A DNA stretch of 64,000 nt, taken from contig JAJEKV010000058.1 in the NCBI GenBank assembly GCA_021234155.1, forward strand, positions 2,719,060 to 2,783,059, read 5' to 3'. Numbering within the stretch: the first letter of the stretch is position 1; each line of letters begins with the position of its first letter. Source of the stretch: Isoetes taiwanensis. Lineage: Eukaryota; Streptophyta; Lycopodiopsida; Isoetales; Isoetaceae. Below the pieces are notes generated by a model, which made no database searches, was not told the origin of the DNA, and was given only the letters and a program-made list of their open reading frames with translations. Positions 21,247-33,737 of the stretch are shown in pieces. The position numbers were made by a program, and so were the translations under genes.

Positions 21247-24200
21247 TGCGTAACATCACTTCCTTCCGGGATTCTTGTCCTCAAGAATTAGCTCCAGACC
21301 ATTGAGCCATTACACCCAGATATTGAGTCATGAAATGACGACTCTCTCATGCCTCTTCTAAGACAGGTCTATGTTTCTATTTTATCAAAAATTCCATCTG
21401 GTCTCTCTGGCGGATCCGCACCATCCGGGAATTCAATCTTTTCTCAGGGATAGGGATTCTATCCAACTCCATCATGTGTTCCTGAGAAGGCATAACATTC
21501 GCAGCTTCCCCAAGTGCTGGTCGCGACTGGCTCACATGGAAAATTGGATGAATGTCCACATTCGATGGCAGTTTTAACTTGAAGGCAATATCACTATACT
21601 TTTTTGAAAACTTATAAGGACTATTGTATCTTGAGGAGGGCTTTGGTTTCTTCCCTGCTAGCAATGGTAGTAATGCTTGTCTTTTCAGATTTGCAGGAAG
21701 GACCACACGAAGGTATACCATTTGCCCTTCATGTAGCTCGATCGGGGCTCTAGACAAATTGGCACGTGCCCTTGCCCTATCCTGTGCCTGTTTCATATGC
21801 AATAGATACAACCCTAGTGTCACATACATGCCTTCAAGCATACTTATTGCAGCATCAATTTTCAGCCCATCAAGCGATACATATCCCCTGGGTTCCTCCC
21901 AAAGATAGCCATAAATGGGCTAGTTTTGATGCTCTGCTGGTATCTACTATTATAAGCAAACTCCACAATTGGAAAATAGTCCTTCCATCTGGATTGTTGA
22001 GTGGGCACATAAGATCTCATCATATCCTCTAGAATTTGATTCACTCTTTCAGTTTGCCCATCCGTCTCAAGATGATCCCCACTAGAGAACTGAAGAGTGC
22101 ATTTAATGCAGAGAACAATTCTCGCTAGAGATTCCCAGTGAATTTCACATCTCGATCGCTTACAATAGCTTTGGATAACCTAAAAATAGGGAATACATGC
22201 CGCATATAAGCCTTGGCCACTGCCAAGCCATCAGCAATCTTTGTCAGAGGTATAAATCATGCATACTTTGTCAATCTATCCACAATGACAAGCATTTGAG
22301 TACAGTGATGCACATTACGAGGCAACTTTAAATGAAGTCCATAGATATTTCACTCCACCTCTCCTCTGGAATAGGCAGAGGTTGCAAAAGCCTTGGAGTC
22401 TTGCCTCGACCTACTTTAACTTGCTGACATGTCTCACAAGTTTTTATATATCCTGCATATCATCCTTTAAGCTAGGCTAATAAAATACTCTCTTGAGCGA
22501 TTCATATATTTTCCATTCACCTCTATGCCCAGCATAAGGTGCATCATAAAATTTGCTCAATAATTGCTTTTGCAAAGTGTCCACAGCCGGAACATAAATA
22601 CGTCTCATATGATACCAGCGTCCATCCTGGATATCCCAAGCATCAGGTAACTTGGTTAGATGCTGCATATTCAGAATATAGGCATTTAAGTCATATGCTT
22701 GCCTAATATGTGACAGTAAAGCAATTTCACATTGAGCCATTACATTCACTTCCCGAGCCCTAGAAAGAGCATCAGCAACATGATTCTTTTTCCAAAGAAG
22801 ATGTTCAACATGAAAATGAACTTGAGAATGGAAGTCCAACTACCTTGCTTGCCTTGGACTTACCTCGGCTTGGATTTGCTAGAATTAGCTTATGATAAGT
22901 ATGGACCACAAACTGGCACTTGTTGTAGAGATAATGTTTCCAGACTTTGAGCACATGAACCATCACCAGCAACTCCTGCTCATGTGGAATAGTTCTTCTC
23001 AGTAGCATTGAGTTGGCGACTTTCATACACCACCACTCTATCATCCTGCATGTGGACATCACCAATGACATAACCACATGCATCCCTGTAAACTTCATAA
23101 AGTTTACTCATGTCTGGAATCAACAGAATAGATGTCGAGGTCAGCAAATCCTTCAACATATCCATTGCTTGCTGCTGCTTCACTATCCATTGCCAATGAA
23201 CGTTAGTTTTCAACAACATAGTTAAAGCCGCTGCAACCTTAGCAAACTTCCAGACAAATCTGCGATACTAGCTGGCCAACCCCAAGAAACTACACAAATC
23301 AGCATTCTTCGACACTGGCCAAGACTGAATTGCCTCCATTTTCTTGGGATCCACAACTACACCATCCGCAGATACAATGTGGTCCAAATATTCCACTTGT
23401 GCTTTCAAAAATTCACACTTCGACATTTTTGCATATAACTTATGCTGTCGGAGCAGAGTTAGTACCGCACGCAAATGAGTCAAATGCTCACCTAAGGTTT
23501 TTCTATACACAAGGATATCATCCAAAAATACTTCAACAAAAGTATCAAGACATCCTGCAAAAACCCATCATTACGGGAAAACTAGCAGGAGCATTTGTTA
23601 GACCGAAGGGCATCACCAAAAACTCAAAATGATAAATGTGGTTCTGAAAGCAGTCGTATGCACATCCGACTCCTTCACCCTTATCTGATGATAGCCACTG
23701 CGCAAATCCAATTTAGAAAAATGCTTAACTCCTGTTAATCTATCCATGATCTCATCAATCCTAGGCAAGGGGTACCTTTTCTTGATCGTGATCTTGTTCA
23801 AGACACGATAATCAATGCATATGCACATTGAACCCGCCTTTTTCTTAACTAGAATTACAGGAGCATAAGGGAATTTGCTAGGCCTCACAAACCCTTTGAT
23901 AACTCACGAACCTGCTTCTTTACCTCCTCTTTTTCTAATATGGACAGTCTATAGAGACTACGAAATATGGGTTTGGATTCAGGCTCTAAATCAATTTCAT
24001 GTTCAATCTCTCGACTAGGTGGAAGGCCTTCATGTAGTTTCTCAGTGAATATATCCTAAAATTCATACAACAGGTCCTGCAATTCTTGCTAGCCTTTTGT
24101 ATTCTCTATGATCTCACTATCAGCACTCATATGGCAGTACTCAGACGCAGGATAAAATTCATCTATATATAGAAGAAAGCATTGATTAGAAGATTTACGT

Positions 24201-25055
24201 ACCAGTTTCTTGACCTAAAGCGACGGCATGATCTTGGAAGCTCGAGTCAAAGGACTCCCTTGCAGATATATCTCACGTCCATCATGCTTCAACATCACCT
24301 GGCGAGTCTTCCAATCTATTGCAGTAGGTTTAATCCCCTACAACCATGTTATCCCCAGCACCACATCATACTGACCAACATCCAAGCGATCAAAATCAAG
24401 CTTTTTCTTATAACCTTGAATGTTCAGGGCACCCCAGCAGCTTTACGATCCTCTACCAGAAAATCGTAAAAGGACCATCAACCTTGTACCTGTTAATCTT
24501 TACACAAGGCAACTGCAGTTCTTCCACCAACTTAGAGGAGATAACCATGTCCGAAGAGCCACAATCCAACAACACAACTACATTTCGGCCCATATTCCTG
24601 CCCAAAAATCTAATAACCCATCCAACAAACATATCCATGATGTCCTTGCTTGCGGGCTTATCTAGTGTACAAAGCTCTTCCGTGGCAATGATAGAAACTA
24701 GTACCAGGTATATTCGGGTCCACCACTACTGTCAGAGACTTCCCTTTCTCTGTGGACTCCCCATGGCCATCTTTGTCAGCAAGAGTCTCCAATACAGTTC
24801 TCATAGCAGTCTGAGTGTCTAAAACTGCCTTGAGGCTCTGCTGCACACATACCCAACAAGTCCTCACCCCACTTTGTCTGCATGGTCTCCAGGTTTTTTT
24901 GAGTTGCTTGTAGGCGAGCAGCCAACCCTCGTACATCGGGGTTCCTCCTCCACAGTAGTCGATTGTCTGGCTACAGTATGTGGAGTTGCACTAGTTTCAT
25001 CGTATTCCCTCTCAGCTACTCAAAGTCCATGCCGCAACTTAGGCTCTGATACCAC
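21247..25055 (-). mobile_element. Decayed Ty3/Gypsy retrotransposon C, internal region
   Basis: A minus-strand element in many frames. The primer-binding site sits at the right end; a short gag remnant lies at 24,658-24,936. The protease-like frame at 24,453-24,638 has the DCGSS form of DTGS. RT comes next at 23,613-23,888 ([34 protein letters not shown]) and 23,268-23,525 (MDDILVYRKTL, the DD catalytic pair). RNase H remnants span 22,805-23,219. The integrase core follows (21,862-22,044 VEFAYNSRYQQSIKTSPF), and its C-terminus, at 21,377-21,841, ends with IHPIFHVSQSRPALGE. A PPT-like GAATCCCGGAAGGAAG precedes TGATGTTACG at the left boundary. The order is gag-PR-RT-RH-INT, as in Ty3/Gypsy. Stops and frameshifts occur in every domain and most of gag is missing, so the copy is dead. 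Confidence 0.85.
25042..25054 (-). other. Primer-binding site of element C (initiator Met tRNA)
   Basis: On the minus strand the sequence reads TGGTATCAGAGCC, the exact complement type expected for the 3' end of plant initiator Met tRNA. It starts two bases from the LTR edge at about 25,056. Confidence 0.85.
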
Positions 25056-26053
25056 TATCACGAACCAAAAAATTTAGTCTCAAAAACTTCGATTCACATT
25101 CACATAAATCATCAGAGTACATAAAACAAGTACTGCCTCCCAAGAGGCTATATACATGAAAGCCACGTATACAAATAACAAGATGACGACACAAGATAAC
25201 TATATACAAACGTAGTCCCGCCAGCTACCAAACAACCTGCACGTACTTCCATGTGTTAGTAACATGCATAAGAGTTATCCACTAGAGTCACATGAAGCAA
25301 TGACTGACGGACTGCAAGAACACACATATGGAATCCATCACACACACCATAGCATCTGCGATGCATGCTCCCCACCATATCTAGACAAGACATCGTCTAC
25401 TCCCCATGATGGATCCAAAGATAAGGAGAAATCGCAAAACAATGGGATTCTCTGAGCATATAGACTATTGGTCAACATGTACCATCGTCTCGTACCAGTG
25501 GCAAATGCAACCTCACGAATCTCAAGAAGAAAGCTCAAGATAAGCCAACACGCTCATCAGTCGGGCTTGCATCAAACTCCCTATGGCGAGCCTTATTGCA
25601 CTCATCATAGTATCAATAAGATACATACATGGAGCATAACTCCATACTGGACATCTTGCTTTCACTAGTCCGTTGGTAGTAATACAATATTGTCCCATAC
25701 TAATATTGCATTCTACCTCACTAGCACTCACAAGATCTCCATATGATAAACTAAGCTTATCTTCACAGAGGGAATAAATAATCAAGGAAACTCTGGACCT
25801 TACGACAGCTAGGCTTCCATGCCAATTCACAACACTAGCTATAGCTGATACTGCCACTTCAAAATGCAGTAGTCTCTAGCTTAAGCATTACCTTAAGCTT
25901 TATCTACAAGGCCTTAAAAAATGGTTTTCCAGAAAGCATTGATTTAAGGCAAGCCCTCCTTGGTTTCAGAGGATATTTTCACAAAGGGATTATATTAGAA
26001 CTTAAGGGGTTTAAAATAATCCAATAATTGATTTAAGATCTACTCTTTAACTG
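25056..26053 (-). repeat. 5' LTR of element C, degraded
   Basis: It begins next to the primer-binding site with TATCACGAACC (TGTCACG with the terminal G mutated). It runs at least to the repeat shared with 21,027-21,215, which ends at 26,053. It contains no gene; the open frames at 25,264-25,857 are not conserved. The outer terminus could not be fixed. From there to 26,460 there is nothing recognisable. Confidence 0.5.
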
Positions 26054-26459
26054 CAGTCCACTAGTAGGCTCTATCGTCACTACAGACTCAGCCATAAATG
26101 GCTACCAAGAAGACTTCAAGCCCTTTTGTTCTGAGCAATTGCAACCCTGCAAGGTGCCTCCAATTGCCTGTATTCAGCTTCTCTTTTCTTCTTCCGCCTT
26201 CTGGCTCTATCTCAGTTCCCTTCCTCCTTAATAGGCCGTCGCCTCCTTAATGTATCCATGCCTACGTGGCAAAGCCATGTGGCAAGATCCTTGCTGAACG
26301 GCAATCTGGCCTACTGCGATCCAAAATCGACAGCTCTCCACTACCTTCTATCTGTGTCTACTGCCACGATGGCGGCTGTTCCACTATTAGGATGCTGACC
26401 CTTTAATTTTCAATGGTTATTCAACCATTACTTAAATTATTACATGCATTAGGTACCCG

Positions 26460-28330
26460 CTTGTAGGCCACCATACAGTACCGCGCCCATCTGAAGGAGA
26501 CAAAGGCGCGGTACCTTGCCAGGCACCAGGGGGAGATGTTCGGCCTGCTGGACACTCATCCTCGAACCTTTTGGCGCAAAGTGCTTGAAGGCCAGCCCGG
26601 CCTACATGGGATATCACACGGGCGGTGGGGCGTGCTGCGGCAGCTCTATGACCCACGGGGACGCCGTGCGCCCATACCCCGCGGGATGGCCCCCCATTGA
26701 TTCTCGCGGAGGAGGATGTTGTGGAGGGCCTGCAACGGCTGGCTAATGGGAAGGCAGCTGATGCCGACGGTATGCAGGTCGAGTTACTCAAATGGGCAGG
26801 GCGGCCGCTGGTGCCGATCCTCACTACCCTGTTCAACAGAGCATTGCGGGAAGGTTTCCCGACAATGGACCACTGGCGGGGTTGTCCCCATTCACAAGGC
26901 GGGCGACCCACCTTTGTCGAGGTCGATTCGGTATTTATAAACCTGTTGGGCGGCATTCTTGAGCAGCAGCTTGACCTCGGCCAGGCGAGGCGGCGAGATG
27001 TCGCGCCCTCACACAGCAAAGCTTTTAGACCCCGCCACTCAACGACATTGCGCATCGGATTGAAAGATGGCCCAAACCATCGGCGGGACTTGTATTGTCG
27101 CTTTGTGGACTTCGGGAAGACTTTCGAGCACGGTCCCCTCGAAAAGGCGTAGGCTGAGATCGTCAATCGGGCTGCCGCTGCGTGCGAGAATGCCATATAC
27201 AGTCTGTATGAGAGTTGTTTTGGCGAGGATGCGGACCGACGGGCCAAGCATTCACCGTAGTATCGGGTCCGGCAGGGCTGCCCCTCTCACCAACACTTTT
27301 GGCCTCTACATTGACCCGCTTAGCCCCGCCTTCTTGAGCATGGGGGGATGGCATACGGCTTTTGCACGGTGTCATCCATGGCTCATTTATCTGACGATGT
27401 TGACCTTCCCGCCCACACCCCGGCTATGTAGTCTCATCTCGATGCCCTAGACACATTCTCGCGGGGCTACGACATGCGCGTGAATGCGCCAAGACCGGGG
27501 TGGTTCTCATATCCTCTTCCGCCACCCCACGCCTCCCAAGCACTCACATATCGAGGACGGTATGTGGAGGTCACGCCCACCTACAAGTACCTAGGGGTGG
27601 AGTTCCCCTCCTCGCTCATTGGGAGGCGTCCATCCGGCCAACTGGTGTGGGTGACAAGGGCTGGAAGCGCTTTATGCCATGCGTAACAACGCCACCGGGC
27701 TGACTCTATGATTGGGGGCATCACCACATCTGTTTGGGCCGTGAGCCCGTCCTTCAGCGGGGTGAGGTTTGGGGCCTTGGGTCGTCTTTGGCGACTGGAA
27801 TGACTTGGAGCGATCTGAAGGCATTTTTTGCCGCGGGCACTTGGGGTGAAACCTTCGTCCCCTATCGGATTCTCTGCGAGAAATGGATTCTTGCACGCCA
27901 GTGGCAGCCCTTGATAGACACATCGTCTACTTTCGTAAAGTGGTTAATATGGGTGATGCTCGGCTCCCCACCGGGCTTACGCTTATGGCAATGGGCCCCC
28001 GCCGCTCGAGGGGACTTGTCCCTATATTTGCTGATGAACACACCGCCAAGATGCGTGCCCTAGGGTCGCACATTCGAGGTACCGGATCTGCGAGCCCACC
28101 TTTGCCCCTCACTGGCCGCTTTCATCGGGCACTATGGGTACCCGTACATGAGTGTATATATTTGTGTGTTTTGTATTTTCAGATATTGGAACGGTTTGTG
28201 TGAATGGCCGATTCTTTGCCACGGTTTTTCATTCGAAAACCCTTCGGGGCGGGGGTTTTTTAATCCGGGTAGTAATCCGCTTGCTGCGCTTTTGTATTGG
28301 GTCCCATAGACCGATTGGTCTCCGTAGACG
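26460..28330 (+). mobile_element. GC-rich 5'-truncated LINE with algal/early-plant-type reverse transcriptase
   Basis: Plus-strand pieces read in order. First come HLKETKARYLARHQGEMFGL (about 26,490) and LANGKAADADGMQVELLKWA (26,740), the RT entry region. FNRALREGFP comes next (26,840), then the palm-like CRFVDFGKTFEH (27,100; the VDF.KAFD motif with the final D changed to H) and QGCPLSPTLFGLYIDPL (27,280, across frames). YVEVTPTYKYLGVEF follows (27,560). No YADD box is readable in frame. The composition is far more GC-rich than the surroundings. The 5' half, with any endonuclease, is missing. The 3' end has a hairpin-forming AAAACCC...GGGGTTTTTT. This LINE type is one I associate with Chlamydomonas- or Klebsormidium-like genomes. 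Frameshifts and stops are numerous. Confidence 0.7.
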
Positions 28331-28499
28331 ATAAAAATACCTTCCTTTCTTCCTTCCTTTCCAGCGATGTCATACCCTAGCCTACCATGCCGTGGTGCAC
28401 CAAAACAACTTAGACTAGGGACTCATGCAACCATAAATATTCTATGGCAAACATACCATGAGGAACTAGAAGGTAAAACTAAACGATCAAAGAAGTAGA

Positions 28500-29870
28500 A
28501 GCTAGAGGTGTGGCAGTTCGCTCTAAGAACAAATGGTATGCTGAGGTGGACCACGAAAACTCAAAGAGTTTCTTCAGAATGGCTGGGACGAGATTAGCAG
28601 GTAACATCATTTATTCAATTGAAGATAACAATTCAAATTTATTGGAGGATCCCCAAGAATTCTCATCAGTTATAAGAAGTTTTGAGAATCAATTCAAAGA
28701 GGACTCCCCTTCCCTCCTCATATCCTTAACAAATTGCTTTATTGATGAACAAAAATACTTGGGGTGATGTGATCACTCGGGATGAAAATTGCTTCTGCTT
28801 TACATCCCCAAGCGGGATGAAATTTACAAAACCCTTTGCTCATTGGCAGCTGGAAATTCCCCTGAGCCAGAAGGTTTCCATCTCTAAGTTTTTGGTGGAG
28901 TTTTGGGACATGCTTGGGCAAGACTTCATCCGAGCTGCCTGTGGAGGTTGGGCTTCTGGCTCCCTACACCCAACACTAGCAGTTGGATTCATCACACTAG
29001 TGCCGAAGGACTCTATACTTCACTGCATTAGTGAGTGGCATCCCATTGCACTCACTAATATTATGTATAAAGTGCAGATGAAGGTTATTGCGAATCGTCT
29101 AAAGCTCATTCTGAATAGAGTCATTGGGAAAGAGCAACCAGCTTTCTTACCAGGCAGATATATTTTGGATAACTGCTTGGCTCGAGAGCAAGGGCTGTAT
29201 TGGTGCAGAGCCTTTTAGCAGAATTGTGTTCTAATCAAAATGAATTTCAGGACAGCCTATGACTCCTTAAGATGGGAGGGGTTGCGAGAAGTCATGAGTC
29301 GTATGGGATTTGACTCGTAGTCTATTTGACTGACCATGGAGATGAACAATCTGTCTTCTGCTTTGATTTAGTTAGTGGTCAACCAGCTAAAATATTTAAT
29401 TCCAAGAAGGGTATCAGGCAGGGCAGCCCATTGGCCCTGTACCTATTCCTAATTACAGCGAATCTGCCAACAAGAATGGAACAATTTAAAATGTCAGAAG
29501 GGAACTTGGAAGGGTTGAGTTTCCCAGACTGTCCAGAGAAGATGACAATCATGCAGTATGTTGATGACATCTTCATGTTTCTCAGGTTTGATCGTAATAG
29601 TTTCCAGTCATTTCATCATATCCTAGTTTCTTTTGAGGTTATATCGGGGATAGACCTTAATGCCAACAAGTGCTCTATCCTTTGGGCATTAGAAAGTGAC
29701 ATCAATCCATGAGCAAGAGGTTTGGGTATTATAGCGGTGTTAGCTGGAGCATCAGTGAAGCTGCTTGGTTTGCCGCTTGTCATGTCGGACAGCTTAAAGG
29801 GACTGTGGGCACACCTATTTAGACAAGCTTTGAAAAAAGTTAGTACTATGGTCTAGTAAGTCCCTGGCAT
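28500..29870 (+). mobile_element. L1-type LINE reverse transcriptase remnant
   Basis: Plus-strand frames read as a 5'- and 3'-truncated plant L1 ORF2. SKSFFRMAGTRLAGNII lies at about 28,560. EWHPIALTNIMYKVQMKVIANRLK follows at about 29,035, matching the W(R)PISLTN..YK...K.(I)ANRLK motif. EQPAFLPGRYILDN lies at 29,130, GIRQGSPLALYLFL at 29,410 and MQYVDDIFMF at 29,550, the YADD box with Val. Ancient stops separate the frames. No endonuclease, poly(A) or target duplication was seen. It follows the GC-rich LINE directly but is unrelated to it. Confidence 0.8.
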
Positions 29871-30269
29871 GTGATCCCTGATAGGATCAACAGCGTGAAG
29901 ATTGTTAAATAAATTGCATAATGACTCAAAGCCTATGCCAAATGACAAAGGAAACATTGCTTGAGATTGCAAAATTGGTTGCCAAGAACAAGGCATAAAG
30001 GTTTGTTTTTAGTTTTTTGTTATTTGGAAAAATTCTTTGGAACTGTCTCAATCAGTTGATTGTCCTAAGTTTGAATGGTTGCAACTATCTCATATCAAAG
30101 GACAGTTTTTGGACTTAATGAGAATTTTGGTTAATCACATCAACACATTCGAAATGGCAATTTAAGCCTCAAGGTGCGGTATGGTTATCTAAGATGGCTT
30201 GACCAAAAGCTTTGGCCTCGAAGAGCTCTTAATTATCTTCCATAACTGCCCCTTATCTTTCCATAACTG

Positions 30270-31010
30270 TCCCTTATCTTTCCGATCCCTTATCTTCCAT
30301 AATGCATAAGTTCCAAAGAACACAAGTTGCATGTATGAGCTTGGAGGAATTTCCAACACGGAGGGGCAGGTGTTTCAGAATTCTGAATCTTTCCTTGACA
30401 ATTTCTACAATTTTTAACACAAACTCTTCCTTTACATATCCTTTTGTTAAACTTACCATAACTAGCATGAGTCTGTGAAAAGACTTTAAGGAGGAATAGT
30501 CTGGTAGAATAAGTTGAATCACCAAGTAGAATTGGGGGGATATTTACCTGAATTTCTTGATCAGTAGGCTGCCTTTTCTTTATTTTTCTTCCACTTAAAG
30601 TAACCACTTGTTGCTGCATAATCTTTTTGGAAGCAATTTTTCTTATAGATGGAACTCTGATAGTCACACAAACATTTATAATCATCCTACTATGTGTAAC
30701 TAATCCTTGTAGAAGGCATGAGAACCTCGATTGTAATAGTCATCTCCATTGTCACTTTGCTTTTGTTTCCTCCATAAGAAAATGTGGAAACCATCTACCG
30801 TAGTATAGACATTGGGCAAACCTGTTGCATCATAAAATTCTCCGATATATTAAGTTGATCTAGCTCATGTAGGCATTGAAACAAATCTTTTATAAAGAAT
30901 TGTCTCGGAGGTCAACACTAGTGTAATTTTCTTGGTATATTTATGCATTGTGGCTTTGCCAACATAGGATCTTTGTCCAACATGAAAATTCATGTCCCCG
31001 ACGAAAGAAA
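30270..31010 (-). pseudogene. PIF/Harbinger (HARBI1-like) transposase remnant
   Basis: HARBI1-type proteins are DDE nucleases that cut and paste Harbinger elements. Minus-strand pieces in order: DMNFHVGQRSYVGKAT (about 30,990), TVDGFHIFLWRKQKQSD with DDYYNRG (about 30,800), ILLGDSTYSTRLFLLK (about 30,520), then KERFRILKHLPLRVG and ATCVLWNLCIMEDKG (about 30,330). These correspond to the (V/I)DGTHI first Asp block, the second-Asp LGDSxY block and the RVxxENAFGxLKGRFRIL block. The third acidic residue lies in a damaged stretch (RVCVKNC). At least two stops and several frame changes are present. No Harbinger ends with TTA/TAA duplication were identified. Confidence 0.7.
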
Positions 31011-31239
31011 AATGTCTTTGATAGCTTTCTGATGCTCAACTTTTTTTGGTCACGTCCACACCTCAACAATACTTGCTTTTTGGCACTTTTCCTGGGGAAG
31101 ATCCTTTCAAATCTCCTAAGAATATATGTGCTCCTTGACAATATCTTCTGTGATATGGTCTATGGGGTATGGGATAAAGCCTGGAAAGGTTGGGGCCCAT
31201 TGGATAACGATTTCCTTGAAGGATCCGCCCTTTTGGTGT

Positions 31240-32420
31240 GTTGGTTATCACTAGGGTGCTTAGTGCGTAACATTCTGCAAGAAGCCTATGACTACACTAT
31301 GGTTGCGGGCCATTTGTATAAAAAGGGTATGATACGGTTTTACGATGGTGTGTTCTTCCACATGGAATTCGAGACATTGTTCACCACCAGGCTCATGAAG
31401 GCCTTGAAGGTCAATTTTAGTGATAATAATATGGCCCTTAAGATTCTTGTGATGGGATATTATTGGCCCACGCTATACAAGGATGCTCCCGCTCATGCTC
31501 GTCGGTGCAATACCCGCCAACAGATAAGAAGACTTACGGCCTGTGATGCTCTCCCGTTAACACATGTTGCCACACCACTTCCTTTTAGCAAATGAAGGAT
31601 GGATTTTGTCGAACCCAATGATCTTGAGCTCAAAATACACATGCTTGATACACTTTTGTCATCACAAATTATGTCACAAAATGGGCTGAAGCATGTGCTC
31701 TGTCTGGCAACATGGGAGCCAACACGACGGGTATCCTGTTCGCTCACATCATCACGCGTTTCAGATGACCTGGAGAATTTGTCAGTGGGCGTAGAGTTCC
31801 TTTTGTGAATCACGCTATCAAGGAACTCACAATCTATTTGCATATCCACCATCAAAAGAGCATGCCTTATTATTCTCAAGGTAGCGGCCTTGCTCAGAGT
31901 ACAAATAAAAACCTCATCACAATCCTGAAAAAGATATATGTTGCTTCCACAAAGATTGGCATAAAAAACTAGCTACTGTTTTATGGGCTTATAATACGAT
32001 ATATAAAGTTGCTACTGACCAAGTTTTAAATTGATTTATGGCCAAGAGCCTTTAATGCCTTCTGAGTATATTTTACCCTCACTTAGATTTCAATTGACCA
32101 CTTGTTGCTCTTTTTAAATGCAACAAGAATTTGATGAGATTTGACATGATGCCTATTTCACAATTTTTGCAGGGCAATAAATTGAGAATGATATGGCATA
32201 ATCACAAAATCAAGACCAAGATATTTTAACAACGAGAATTAATTCGTCTTTATGATGCACATTACAAGTCACATCCCAGGAAGTTAAAATTTTTGTTGGT
32301 GAGGACCATATGAAATTATTCAAGTTGTGCCCCAAAAAAAGGGTATTTCAGTTAGTTGAATTGGATAGAACTCCTTTACCTTCTTTGGTTCATGGATTTT
32401 GACTCACGCAATTTTACAAA
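31240..32420 (+). mobile_element. Tat/Athila-like Gypsy integrase remnant
   Basis: Plus-strand frames begin HLYKKGMIRFYDGVFF and continue through LVMGYYWPTLYKDAPAHARR and CNTRQQ, the zinc-binding region with one Cys changed. After a stop comes RMDFVEP, the first-Asp segment of the integrase core. Downstream stretches to 32,400 are full of stops but keep words typical of the integrase C-terminus (for example near 32,290, FVGPYEI-like). The RT and LTRs belonging to it were not found. It lies directly upstream of element A, which lacks its own integrase, but the orientation and distance do not make it part of A. Confidence 0.6.
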
Positions 32421-33283
32421 AACAATAATTGATGCACAAGAAGTTACTCAAAGTTACCCAATGTTAAGATAATTGACTATTTCATTTTGTTATATAAAAA
32501 GAGGAGATTATGTTATCTAAAAAATACTAGCAGCTGCAGACGGAATTCTCTACTTCAATCTTACTCCGGTTTCGGAGCAGCACATGCTCACAATACTACA
32601 TAACCACCCATCTCACTCCAATGCAGATGGATTATCACGTCCAAATACTCTGAGTCAAATCGAGGAGACTTCGACAAAAGACAGCCATCCATCCATCGGG
32701 AGTCCCTAGTTCTTTTTTCACAAATCCATGTAGTTCATGCGGCAAGTAGTCCATTCAAGGTACTGAGAAGGCATAGCGTTATCCATTGTTGTGCGCTGAT
32801 GCTGGCATTTTTCCATTCCCACTTGTTTTCCTTTATAGCAAATCGCTTCAACCTTTCGCAAAAGGTGGCCCTTGAAGATAAGTGCCTCACGTCCTCCCGC
32901 CGCTATATTTTGTATTTGTGATTTGAGTATTAAGATATTTTCTATACTCCGTTGCATATTTGGCATACGCTAATTTCTTTCTTCACCAAACGATACTTCC
33001 AGCATGAATTGCCACTATTTCCATTATGACCTTCATTTCATCCCAGTGGAATCTCAATCACCAACGTTAATTATGTCATTTCAAACCCATTCATTCATAC
33101 AACTATACTGTCATGCTTCGTGACCTCGCGACGTGTTTCCATCCTTCCTTTCATTAGTTCAAACCTACTCATGGGCCTCATGACGTGTGGGTTTTCACGC
33201 TCACGTTTTGGACCCCCTTTGTTTTTCTCTATTTTCTAGATGCCATAGGATTCTGCCACCTAATTGTTGCCCTTCATTACCAC
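32421..33283. other. No supported gene
   Basis: A short plus-strand frame at about 32,590-32,710 reads HNHPSHSNADGLSRP, resembling the end of a Gypsy RNase H (N.ADALSR). A minus-strand frame at 32,718-32,966 has no motif. Otherwise nothing is visible. Confidence 0.4.
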
Positions 33284-33502
33284 TGTTGAGAACTTGGAGC
33301 TAGTTGAAGAAGAAGCCCCAACATACTTCAAACGAGCAAGACGCCATGATGAAGATTCTGACTAAAGGAAATTATTATCTTGATCACATTGTTAACTTGT
33401 TATGTTATTAAAGACATGTAGAGACTATAAGTAGCGCTATTTTAAATGTGATTAAAAAGGACAAGACAAGTGACATTGGAATATGTCAAATGTTAAGAAC
33501 TA
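33284..33502 (+). repeat. Left LTR of element A (alignable part)
   Basis: It starts TGTTGAGAACTTGGAGC and matches 60,181-60,397 to ...TGTTAAGAACTA. Beyond 33,502 the left copy may continue, but there is no second copy to compare. A primer-binding site was not recognised. A (GAATA)n microsatellite lies at about 33,638-33,658. Confidence 0.75.
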
Positions 33503-33737
33503 AAACCCAAGACAACTACAATAAAAAGACAACTTAAAAATACGATCATATCCTATTAAGGCAAAAGGTAAAATGCCTTATCTAAAAGTAACATGCAACC
33601 AAACCAAACATCTTTTAATGTATCTTTACTTTTTGAGAATAGAATAGAATAGAATATGATTTTATCGTCCACGGAAAAGAAGGCAATGCAACTGAGAAAC
33701 ATTCTGAGATTTTGCCGATTTAAAAAATACTTTTATC

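Noticed and set aside
26432-27247. A 271-codon minus-strand open frame
   Set aside because: It is antisense to the LINE RT blocks on the plus strand, is rich in Arg, Ser and Pro as expected from GC-rich antisense sequence, and has no motif.
31493-31879. Minus-strand frame of 128 codons
   Set aside because: It is antisense to the Tat/Athila integrase remnant, with no motif of its own.
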